Assembly: GCF_012935325.2 (NCBI RefSeq)
Contig: NZ_JABBYG020000001.1
Coordinates: 434,001 to 498,000 of the forward strand
Direction: 5' to 3'
Length of the DNA stretch: 64,000 nt
Source of the DNA: Paenibacillus sp. PL91
GTDB taxonomy: Bacteria > Bacillota > Bacilli > Paenibacillales > Paenibacillaceae
Below are positions 47,230 through 56,500 of this stretch, piece after piece. Within the stretch, counting starts at the first letter, position 1. Each line of letters begins with the position of its first letter. A program made the translations under genes and the position numbers. The notes under the pieces are model-generated. The model saw nothing but the letters and a program-made list of their open reading frames with translations, made no database searches and was not told the DNA's origin.

Positions 47230-50200
47230 ATGTTACGATCGAAAAAACGGATGAAGCAAGCCGCGTCTCTCGTCTTGGGAGCTGCGCTTGTCTTTGGGAG
47301 CATTCCGCCGCTTGCATCCGCGGCCAATAATCCCGGCATGCCCGTCTTTAAAAGCGCGGGTACCGTTATTCCAAAAGAGCCTGCAGCTTATTCGCCTGAA
47401 CAAAGCATGATGCAAGCGATTTATGACATGGAGAAAAACGGTACTGATTTCTGGATCGACCGATTGCTGGCTCGTCCCGGCAACGACCCGGCAAGAGAAG
47501 CGCGCGGCGTAGATTTAATGACCCGCGGAAGAGCCTTATATATGAAGGAGCATACGCCGGGAACGATCGGCTTTGCCGGAAGGACGGCATACCAGGACGT
47601 TCTGGGAGGCAATGCCTACACGGTAACGTTCGCTGGCCTCGCCTTAACAGAGGACGTAAGCAAAAGGCTTCAAATGCCAAGCCACTGGCGCAGCGAGCAT
47701 AACGCGCAAGGCATAAGCGTCGTCCAGCACAAATTCATAACGGACAATAACGTCGCGGTTACGCTGCTTGAGCTTAAAAACACGGGCAGTGAAGATAAAT
47801 CGCTGACGATGACAGTTAATCCGTCCTTCGTCTCCCGCACGGAAGGCGACGAGCTTACGGGAGTAATCAATTCCGCACGCAATTTAACTAAAATCTCCAC
47901 GCGTTTATCCGGGAGCGGGATGAGCGCCGCGGATAATAAGCTTACTCGCACGATCACGATCCCTGCCGGAGCTACCGCGCAAGCTAATGTTGTAATGGGC
48001 TTCACTACGGCTGAAATACCGGAATCGCTTACGGAGTATAACGTCTACAGGGGACTAGATAACGCCTCTTCGCTTGCCAAGCAAACGCAGGATTATAACA
48101 AATGGTGGGCGGATAATGTTCCTTATATCGATGTGCCGGACGAAAACATTAAGAAAATCGCTTATTACCGTTGGTGGCTGAACCGTTTCAACTATTTGGA
48201 CGCCAACATCCCAGGCAATGACTTTCAATTTCCGACTTCCATCGAAGGCGTGCTTGGCTACAATAATGCGATCGTACTAACGCAGCCGATGCATATTCAG
48301 GATTTGCAATACTTGCGGAATCCAATGTACGCGTATGGTAACTGGGTTTCAGTTGGGGAAACCTCAAACGGCGGCGCCTTTACCGACAATCCGGGGATGC
48401 CGGACAATTGGAACAATTACTATACCCAATATTTATCGGAAGCGGCTTGGAACAGCTACAAAATCCATGGCGGGCAACCCGAAATTATCGGTAATTTAGC
48501 TCATTATGCCGAGAAGGACGTCGCAGGACAGCTTTTCCGATTCGATAAAAACAGCAACGGCGTTATTGCATACGACTGGGGCGCTTTAACTGGCAACGAT
48601 GCGGATGCCGTCTCGTTTCACTGGAGGTCAGGCAACCAGGAGCGGGCCGAGGGAGCCTATGTTTACGGAGGCGCAAAGGCAGCATCGGAAATGTACGGGT
48701 ATCTAGGCAATGATGCGAAGGAAGCCGAGCTTGGCGCAATCGCCGAGGATATCCAAAAAGGCATAATGGAAGAGCTGTGGGATGAAGAAGATCAAGTATT
48801 CAAGCATCGTCATATCAGCACGGACGAACTTAACCCATGGAAAGAAATTAACAATTACTATCCGTTCACCGAAGGCGTTCCGCCCAATGAGGATACGTAC
48901 AAGGAAGCTTTCCGCCTCTGGCAGGATTCAGCCGAATATCCGATCTTCCCTTTTTTCACGGCGAATCAGAAGGATAAAGCCGCTGCGGCCGCTCAAGGGG
49001 AAGCCGGCTCCAACAACTTTTCGACCATCAACTCAACGGTAACGTTCCGATTGTTCGCCAAAGCGCTAAGGGATTATCCATCAGAGTATATTACGGCAGA
49101 CATGTATAAACAGCTGCTTTATTGGGTGGCTTGGGCGCAATATTACGATGGTGATACACGTTATCCGGATGCCAATGAGTTCTGGGCAAACTGGAATCCA
49201 GCAACCCAAAAAATCGATTATCGTTCTTGGATTCATCACAATATTCTCGGCAATTACAATTATACGCTAATCGAGGATGTAGCGGGCTTGCGCCCTAGGC
49301 TCGACAAAAAAATCGAGCTTTGGCCGCTGGATATCGGCTGGGATCACTTCACGGTCAACAATCTGAATTATCACGATCAGGATTTGACTATTGTGTGGGA
49401 TAAGCCGGGTGACGGCACGACGCATTATGGCACTGCTCCTGAGGGTTATTCCGTATTTATCGATGGCGAGCGTGCTTTTACCGCGGATAAGCTTGTTCAG
49501 CTGGTTTGGGACCCCGAAACCGGCAAAGTGCAATTCCCTGGCAATGATGGCACGGCTTTGTTTGAAAAACCGATGAGCCAAATGAAGGAAGCGAAGGATG
49601 TTTCTTTGACAGACGGCCGAATGGTCGACATGTTCCAGAAGGCAGGCGTCGACTTAGATCCGGAAACGGCAGGATTTCCGAATTTAGCAAAAGGTGAAGG
49701 AGTACAACAATCCGCATCCTTTATGGCGGCGGGAACGAAGGTAAGCGACGCGGTGGACGGGTTTACGATTTCCGGTACGTCCAAGCCGCGGGAAGCCGCC
49801 TTTACGCCTCCGATTTGGGGAAGCAAAGGATCGCCAAACGCGGCGGATTGGTACGAGATCGACTTCGGGCAGGAGACGGCGTTCGATAACGTGAAGCTTT
49901 ATTTCTACAACGACCGCTCCGCATCGGGTGGATACAGCGAGCCATCCATGTACAAGGTCGAATATTTTGACGGTACAAAATGGCTGCCTGCGCAGAAGTC
50001 GTATAAGCTTCCTAAAGTGCCGCAGGCGAATTTGAACGAAGTGCAGTTCCCGGCTGTAACAGCGAATAAAATGCGTGTAACGATGACGCATAAGGGTGCC
50101 AACAAAACGGCGCTCAAAGAGATTCAAGTTTATCATACCGGCATTATTCCGCCAGTTCCTGTCAATGAGAAGCCGGAGGTAACCGCTGCAGTAGAAAGCG

Positions 50201-52425
50201 GTCCGAAGCTCCCTCTGCAAGCAAAGCTTATCGGAAGCGCGGTGGATGACGGCTTGCCGGATGGCAATGTCACCGTGCGCTGGAGCAAGCTAAGCGGACC
50301 GGGGGACGTTATTTTCGCTAATCCGAATGAAGGCAGCACAACGGCAACCTTTACGGTCGCAGGTACCTATACGCTTCAATTTGAAGCAACCGACAGCGAG
50401 CTTTCATCAGACACGGAGCTGACTGTAGTCGTAGATCCATTGCCTTCGGAAATAAACGTGGCGACTTTCGCGACGCCAACGACGTCTTTCGTGTCAAACT
50501 GGGAGTCTGTAAATGCGGTCAACGACGGGTTGGATTGGCCCAATTCCAATCCGCCTAACGGGGTATCCGCAGGAGGCATTCCGAGATACGGAAACTGGAG
50601 TCAGCAAGGGACGCAATGGGTGGAATACACGTGGAGCGAGCCGGTGAAAATCGGAAAAGCCTCCGTCTCTTGGATGGATGACGGCGGCGGGGTTAAGCTG
50701 CCAGCCTCTTGGAAGCTTCAATACTGGGACGGCTCTAAGCTTGTGGATGTAGCTGAGCCTACCGGATACGGCTTAACTAAAAACGGATATAACAACGTGC
50801 AGTTCAAATCGGTGACAACGACTAAGCTGCGGATCGTAATGGCCAGCAATAATGCTTCAACAGGCATTTTGGAGTGGAAGGTGTTTGCCGAGCCACCTAT
50901 TAGCGTGAATGCGGTCAAAGTGCCAACGCTTGTTGGCGAGCAGCCGAATTTACCTGCCAAAATCGAGCAAACGTACGCTGACGGTTCGGTTATAGCGGGC
51001 AAGGTGACCTGGTTCCCAGTAGATCCGGCGCTTTTGCAAAATCCGGGTTCCTCCTTCAAGGTATCTGGAATCGTGGAGGGGTCGCCGCTGCAAACGGAGG
51101 CTACCGTATATGTCCGTGTAACAAACGCCGTTCAAGTGACTAATATTAGCGATATTAACGCCGTCACATCCATAGGAAAAGCTCCGGTGCTGCCTAAGAC
51201 AGCTGATGTATTATACAACGACGGCTCATGGGATAACGTGAGTAACGTTATTGCATGGGATGACATCGCGCCTGAATCCTATGCGAAGATTGGCCAGTTT
51301 ACCGTAGAGGGAACGATCGCAGCTTCCACTACGAAGGTTAAGGCATATGTTTCGGTTACTGGAGAAACGGTAACTGCAATTACGCCGGTGCAGGTCACAA
51401 CATCTGCGGGAGTATCTCCGATACTTCCAGAGCAAGTAAGTGTGATTTATGAAGACGGGGAAAGCGTATTGGTTGCCGTTGCTTGGGACGCAATAGCTCC
51501 CACAGCTTATGCGCAGCCGGGCTCCTTTAAAGTGAATGGAACCGTAGCGGGTACGACGATGAAAGCCGAAGCAACCGTTACCGTTACGGAAGCGCAAGGT
51601 ACAGCTACAACGACACTCAGCGGTCCGGAAAAAGTGGAGGGCGGCGAATCTTTTGAAGTCGTACTCGGCATTAGCGGAGCGGATCAAGCGATTTTCGCGG
51701 AGGACATCGCTGTTACGTTCGATACGGATAAGCTTGAGTGGCTTGGGGCAGACGATGAACTGCTGAACGATAGTTTCGCGCTCGTCGGAGAAGGACAGAA
51801 GGATGGTGAAATTCGCCTTATTACCGCAAAAATCAATTCAGACGGCGCAGATGCGAATGGTCCGCTCGTTAAGCTCTTATTCAAAGCCAAGGATACGGAC
51901 GCCGGGGCAATGGCTAACATTGCCATTGCAAGAGCGACTGCAGCTGATGCGGCGGGGCAGGAGATAGAGCTGACAAGAGCCGGCTACAGCGTCCAGATTA
52001 ACGGAGTGAATAAAGCGGTGCTTCGCAGCTTAATTGAAGAAGCGCAGCAAGCCCATGATGCTGCGGTTGAAGGAACGAAGATTGGCCAGTATCCTATCGG
52101 CTCCAAAGCGCTGCTTCAAGCGGCGATTCAAGCAGCCGAGGCCATTGCCAATAAGTCCGGCGTTACTTCGGCTCAAGTCGAGCAGGCCGTTCAGCAATTG
52201 AACGACGCGCTGCAATTGTTTAAAGCATCGATCAATAAAGCGCTTCCTGGAGATGTAAGCGGCGATGATAAGGTAAGCGTAGGCGATCTTGCCATCGTAG
52301 CCGTATCTTATGGCAAAACGTCAGCAGATCCGCAATGGGAGCAAATTAAGAAAGCGGATATTAACGCAGATGGCAGAATTGATATTGAGGATCTAGCCGC
52401 CCTTGCCAGACTCATTCTTGGATAA
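47230..52425 (+). CDS. Giant (alpha/alpha)6 glycosidase-like protein with cohesin, FIVAR and dockerin
   Basis: This is a 1731-residue secreted protein, ATG behind aatcggagga. The signal peptide (1-32) is followed by a large catalytic region (about 50-700) that looks like an (alpha/alpha)6 barrel of the GH63/MGH1-like type (YYRWWLNRFNYLDANIPGND, NYTLIEDVAGLRPR); activity is not clear. Then come a discoidin-like domain (about 818-972), a PKD/Ig-like domain (980-1075), a second discoidin-like domain (1075-1222), three Big_4 repeats (1226-1456), a cohesin (1458-1587), a FIVAR helical bundle (1594-1670) and a type I dockerin (1673-1731). The dockerin has two calcium loops (DVSGDDKVSVGD and DINADGRIDIED). 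The cohesin-SLH gene follows after 75 bases. Confidence 0.88.
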   Translation: MLRSKKRMKQAASLVLGAALVFGSIPPLASAANNPGMPVFKSAGTVIPKEPAAYSPEQSMMQAIYDMEKNGTDFWIDRLLARPGNDPAREARGVDLMTRGRALYMKEHTPGTIGFAGRTAYQDVLGGNAYTVTFAGLALTEDVSKRLQMPSHWRSEHNAQGISVVQHKFITDNNVAVTLLELKNTGSEDKSLTMTVNPSFVSRTEGDELTGVINSARNLTKISTRLSGSGMSAADNKLTRTITIPAGATAQANVVMGFTTAEIPESLTEYNVYRGLDNASSLAKQTQDYNKWWADNVPYIDVPDENIKKIAYYRWWLNRFNYLDANIPGNDFQFPTSIEGVLGYNNAIVLTQPMHIQDLQYLRNPMYAYGNWVSVGETSNGGAFTDNPGMPDNWNNYYTQYLSEAAWNSYKIHGGQPEIIGNLAHYAEKDVAGQLFRFDKNSNGVIAYDWGALTGNDADAVSFHWRSGNQERAEGAYVYGGAKAASEMYGYLGNDAKEAELGAIAEDIQKGIMEELWDEEDQVFKHRHISTDELNPWKEINNYYPFTEGVPPNEDTYKEAFRLWQDSAEYPIFPFFTANQKDKAAAAAQGEAGSNNFSTINSTVTFRLFAKALRDYPSEYITADMYKQLLYWVAWAQYYDGDTRYPDANEFWANWNPATQKIDYRSWIHHNILGNYNYTLIEDVAGLRPRLDKKIELWPLDIGWDHFTVNNLNYHDQDLTIVWDKPGDGTTHYGTAPEGYSVFIDGERAFTADKLVQLVWDPETGKVQFPGNDGTALFEKPMSQMKEAKDVSLTDGRMVDMFQKAGVDLDPETAGFPNLAKGEGVQQSASFMAAGTKVSDAVDGFTISGTSKPREAAFTPPIWGSKGSPNAADWYEIDFGQETAFDNVKLYFYNDRSASGGYSEPSMYKVEYFDGTKWLPAQKSYKLPKVPQANLNEVQFPAVTANKMRVTMTHKGANKTALKEIQVYHTGIIPPVPVNEKPEVTAAVESGPKLPLQAKLIGSAVDDGLPDGNVTVRWSKLSGPGDVIFANPNEGSTTATFTVAGTYTLQFEATDSELSSDTELTVVVDPLPSEINVATFATPTTSFVSNWESVNAVNDGLDWPNSNPPNGVSAGGIPRYGNWSQQGTQWVEYTWSEPVKIGKASVSWMDDGGGVKLPASWKLQYWDGSKLVDVAEPTGYGLTKNGYNNVQFKSVTTTKLRIVMASNNASTGILEWKVFAEPPISVNAVKVPTLVGEQPNLPAKIEQTYADGSVIAGKVTWFPVDPALLQNPGSSFKVSGIVEGSPLQTEATVYVRVTNAVQVTNISDINAVTSIGKAPVLPKTADVLYNDGSWDNVSNVIAWDDIAPESYAKIGQFTVEGTIAASTTKVKAYVSVTGETVTAITPVQVTTSAGVSPILPEQVSVIYEDGESVLVAVAWDAIAPTAYAQPGSFKVNGTVAGTTMKAEATVTVTEAQGTATTTLSGPEKVEGGESFEVVLGISGADQAIFAEDIAVTFDTDKLEWLGADDELLNDSFALVGEGQKDGEIRLITAKINSDGADANGPLVKLLFKAKDTDAGAMANIAIARATAADAAGQEIELTRAGYSVQINGVNKAVLRSLIEEAQQAHDAAVEGTKIGQYPIGSKALLQAAIQAAEAIANKSGVTSAQVEQAVQQLNDALQLFKASINKALPGDVSGDDKVSVGDLAIVAVSYGKTSADPQWEQIKKADINADGRIDIEDLAALARLILG

Positions 52426-52447
52426 TAGCAAAAGGTGAAGCAAACAC

Positions 52448-52471
52448 GGGGAAGGCAGGCTTGTCTTCCCC
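52448..52471 (+). promoter_or_regulatory. Stem-loop between the dockerin enzyme and the cohesin-SLH gene
   Basis: ggggaag pairs with cttcccc around a ten-base loop and no T-run follows. In this short gap it is more likely an RNA processing or stabilising element than a terminator. Confidence 0.5.
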
Positions 52472-52500
52472 ACCTACTTATGGAAAGGATGAAACGTCCA

Positions 52501-53544
52501 ATGAAATTGAAACGGCTAACCGCAATAATAGCGCTGCTGCTTTGTTTCTCGCTTTTCCCGGCAGTAGCCGGTGCTGCGAGCGCTCCTTCTTTTACGATGA
52601 ACCTGACCAAGCAGAAGCAGTCCGTCGGACAAATGTTCACGGTTACCGTTGAAGGGTCCGGCTTGACCGATATGTACGCCTTCGAGCTGACATTTAACTA
52701 TGATTCAACACGGTTGAAGCTGCTAGGCGCAAAGTCTGATATTAAAGGCTTCTCGATCAAGCCGATTACGGGTAAAAATGAAATCGTATTTGCCCACACA
52801 AAGACCGGAGCGATCGCTGGAGAGAATGGGGAATTGACTCTGTGCACGCTCACGTTCGAAGCATTGGCCGAGGGAGAAGCGAGCATCGAACTGACAGCAG
52901 CCAAGCTTGTGGACAGCAAGCTCAAGGCGACCATGCCTGCGGCTGCTTTTCAATTAACGAGCAGCATTGGCAAGCAAGCGGAAAGGCCTCATTTTATCGA
53001 TATGGATAATCATTGGGCAAAGGCGAATGTGGAGAGAGCAATCGATCTTGGTATCGTGAACGGCTATACAGATGGAACATTCAAGCCCGGACGCAGCATT
53101 ACGCGTGCTGAATTTACGGCAATGCTGGTCAGATCGCTTGGCATTCAGGCATCAGAATCCGGGGCAGCGGCGTTCACGGACTCCGCGAAAATCCCTTCAT
53201 GGGCACGGCCTTATGCCCATACAGCGGCTGTTCATGGCTATGTTAAGGGTTACGAAGACGGCTCGTTCAGAGCGGAGCTTCCGATTACGCGCGCCGAAAT
53301 GACCGTCATTCTGACGAGAGTGTTAGGCTTGACGATCGATACGAATCAGCGCACCACATTCGCGGATCGCGATCAAATTCCGGCGTGGGCGGAGCCTGCC
53401 ATTGCGGCTGGCGTAGAGATTTCGCTCGTTCAAGGACGAGGCGGAAACCGATTTGCCCCAAATGCTCAGGCTACTCGCGCAGAAGCTGTCACTTTAATGC
53501 TGAACATGCTGGATAAGCGGGTTGTGGAGGCAGATGCTTCATAA
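52501..53544 (+). CDS. Cohesin-SLH cell-wall anchor protein (scaffoldin-like)
   Basis: I place the start at ATG 52501, the first that gives a normal signal peptide (MKLKRLTAIIALLLC..., cleaved near GAASA); this makes 347 residues. The mature protein begins with a cohesin module (about 30-155: VGQMFTVTVEGSGLTDMYAF, then ELTFNYDSTRLKLLGA and GENGELTLCTLTFEA). Three SLH repeats follow (from about 163 to 345), each with the ITRAEFTAML-type motif. It has no enzyme domain. It should sit on the secondary wall polymer and present one cohesin outward. Lying between two genes for dockerin-bearing enzymes, it is probably their surface receptor. Confidence 0.9.
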   Translation: MKLKRLTAIIALLLCFSLFPAVAGAASAPSFTMNLTKQKQSVGQMFTVTVEGSGLTDMYAFELTFNYDSTRLKLLGAKSDIKGFSIKPITGKNEIVFAHTKTGAIAGENGELTLCTLTFEALAEGEASIELTAAKLVDSKLKATMPAAAFQLTSSIGKQAERPHFIDMDNHWAKANVERAIDLGIVNGYTDGTFKPGRSITRAEFTAMLVRSLGIQASESGAAAFTDSAKIPSWARPYAHTAAVHGYVKGYEDGSFRAELPITRAEMTVILTRVLGLTIDTNQRTTFADRDQIPAWAEPAIAAGVEISLVQGRGGNRFAPNAQATRAEAVTLMLNMLDKRVVEADAS

Positions 53545-53599
53545 GCGGCATTCATTTTGCATGTAGGAAACGAAAGACGATGGATAAGAGAGGCTGATT

Positions 53600-56500
53600 A
53601 TGTCATGGACGAGAAGAGAGGGATGTAATCTCATGAACCGACACTTCGGAAAATGGGTTTCGAGCGCACTCGTTGTTATGCTTGCAGCATCGTTGGCATT
53701 CCCGCCGGCAGCAGCATGGGCTTCCGAAAGCACGATAAGCGAGCAAGGTCCAGCGCTTCAGGCGGAGCTGGCGGAAGCTGCAGACTATGATTATAAATTG
53801 AATATTGACAGCGCTCAGGAGGGAGCGGCGATAAGCCCGACCTTAAATGGCGTCTTCCTAGAGGACATTAATTATGCGGGAGATGGCGGCCTTTATGCGG
53901 AGCTTGTCCAAAATCGATCCTTTGAATTCGAAGAGTCGCTAAGAGCGTGGTCGAAAGTTTCGCAAGGCGGAGGAGAGGCGAATCTGACCATCGAATCGGA
54001 GCAGCCGTTAAATGCCAAAAACCTGCACTATGCTAGACTGGCCGTACAAACGCCAGGAGAGGGCGTCGGCATTGCTAATGCGGGATTTGGCGGCATCGCA
54101 GTCGAGCGCGGATTGGGTTATGATTTCTCTCTCTATGCTCGCAGCGTGGAAAGCTATCATTCCCCGCTAATCGTTCGATTGCAAAATGCGAGCAATGAAA
54201 CGATTGGCGAAGCGACGATAACGGGGATTACGAATGAATGGCAAAAGCTGACGGTGACGCTTACCGCAGCCGAAACAGCCGCTGCAGCCAAGCTGACCGT
54301 TACCGCGATCGGCGCAGGTACTGTCGATTTAGATATGGTGTCTCTCTTCCCGCAAAATACGTGGAAAAACCGTCCAGGCGGCCTTCGCGCCGATCTTGTG
54401 CAGGCGATGGCGGATATGAAGCCGAAATTTATCCGTTTTCCTGGCGGTTCGATCGTCGGAGGAAGGACCGTCGACAACTTTTACCGCTGGAAAAACACGA
54501 TCGGCGACGTCGCGGAGCGCCCGATCAACAAAAACTTCTGGTCAGACCCTGCACGCGGCAACGATCCTTATTATTACCAAACGGGAGGTCTTGGTTTTTA
54601 TGAATACTTCCTGCTGTCGGAGGACCTGGGTGCTGAGCCGCTACCCGTTATTAACGTTGGAATGGCGGAGCAGTTTCTTGCGCCGGGGGTCGTAGTGCCG
54701 CTCGGCGAGCTGCAGCCCTATATTCAGGATGCGCTTGACTTGATTGAATACGCGAACGGGCCAGCAACGAGCGAATGGGGCGCCAAACGCGCAGCCGCGG
54801 GACACCCGGAGCCCTTTAACCTGAAATATTTAAGCTTGGGCAACGAGCATTGGACGAGTGCGTACTTCGATCGCTACCAACGTTTCTACGATGCGATTAA
54901 AGCGGAATACCCATCGATTCAATTGATGCTGTCATCCGGGGCATATGCTTCTGGCACGGAATTCAGCACGGCGTGGAACTGGGCCCGCCAGAGCGGGAAA
55001 GCGCAGGTGGTTGATGAGCATATGTATCAGCCGCCAGCATGGTTTCTAAGCAATACGAAGCGATACGACAGCTATAACCGAAATGACCCGCCCGTATTCG
55101 TTGGCGAATATGCCGCGCATATCGGATCGGGGGATAAGGGAAGGCTGAGCAACCTGCAGGGCGCGCTTGCGGAAGCGGCCTTCATGACGGGACTCGAGCG
55201 CAACGGCGATGTCATACGATTCGCCTCCTATGCGCCGACGTTCGCGAAGGACAAATTCGTGCAGTGGACTCCTGACTTGATATGGTTCAACAATACGGAC
55301 GTGTTCGGCGCGCCAAGCTATTACGTGCAGCAAATGTTCAGCGCAAACGTAGGCGATCAAGTCATTCCTAGCGAGCTGCTGCAAAACGAGGAGCAGGAGC
55401 AGCAGCCGGTCTCGGGTAAAGTTATGTTGGCCTCTTGGAGCACGGCGGTTGATTACGATGACGTATTGGTTACCTCAGCGAGCGGAGACACGCTGCTCAG
55501 CGATGATTTCAGCGCCGCGAACAGCAATTGGATCACAAGCGGCGGAAATTGGCAGGTTACGGGCGGTGTCATGAGACAATCCGGTACGGCGACACCGGCC
55601 CGCAACGTCGCAGGCGACGCAAGCTGGAGCAATTATACGATGACCTTGAAAGCGACGAAGAAGTCGGGAAATGAGGGCATGCTCATCGGCTTCGGCGTGA
55701 AGGACACGGATAATTATTACTGGTGGAATATTGGCGGCTGGGGCAACACCCGGACATTGGTGGAAAAGGCGGTCGGCGGAAGCAAATCCGAAGCCAGCTC
55801 GGTCAATACAACCTTCCGGGTCGAAACGAACAAAACCTATCAGCTGAAAATCGAGCTCGAAGGCTCGAAGGTTCGATGCTACATCGATAATGAGCTCATT
55901 CATGAGTTCACCGATTCAGGAGGCGCTATGTCTTCCTTGTATTCTGTCGTGAGCAAGGACAATGGCAGCGGTGATATTGTGGTGAAGCTTGTGAACAACT
56001 CGCCTGACGTGCAGAAAGTAAACGTGAACCTTGAGGAAGCGGCAGCGCTAGAGCCGCAGGGAACGGAGATCGTTTTGGCTAGCGGCAATACCAGCTCGCA
56101 GAACTCGTTTGCCGATCCCTATCACGTTGCTCCTGTCACAAGCGTGCTTCCTGGCGTTTCGGACTCTTTCCTGTACGACAGTGCCCCGAATTCCGTTTCT
56201 ATCCTTCGGCTTAAAACAAAAACGGGAATCGTAGCGGCATCCACGGCTGCTGTCACGACGGAAGCTGGCAAAGCGCCGGAGCTTCCGGCTGCCATCGAGG
56301 TTACAAACAGTGACGGAACGACTGCGCAAGCTAGCGTGGAATGGCGTCCTGTACGCGCATTTAAATATGAAAAGCCTGGCTCCTTTACGGTTCAAGGCAC
56401 GATTGAAAAAGCGACCTTCAATGCGTACGCTCAAGTAACCGTTACGGAAGGCGCTGAGCCGCCGGAAGAAGCCATTCCTTCGCTTATTTTGCAATACGGC

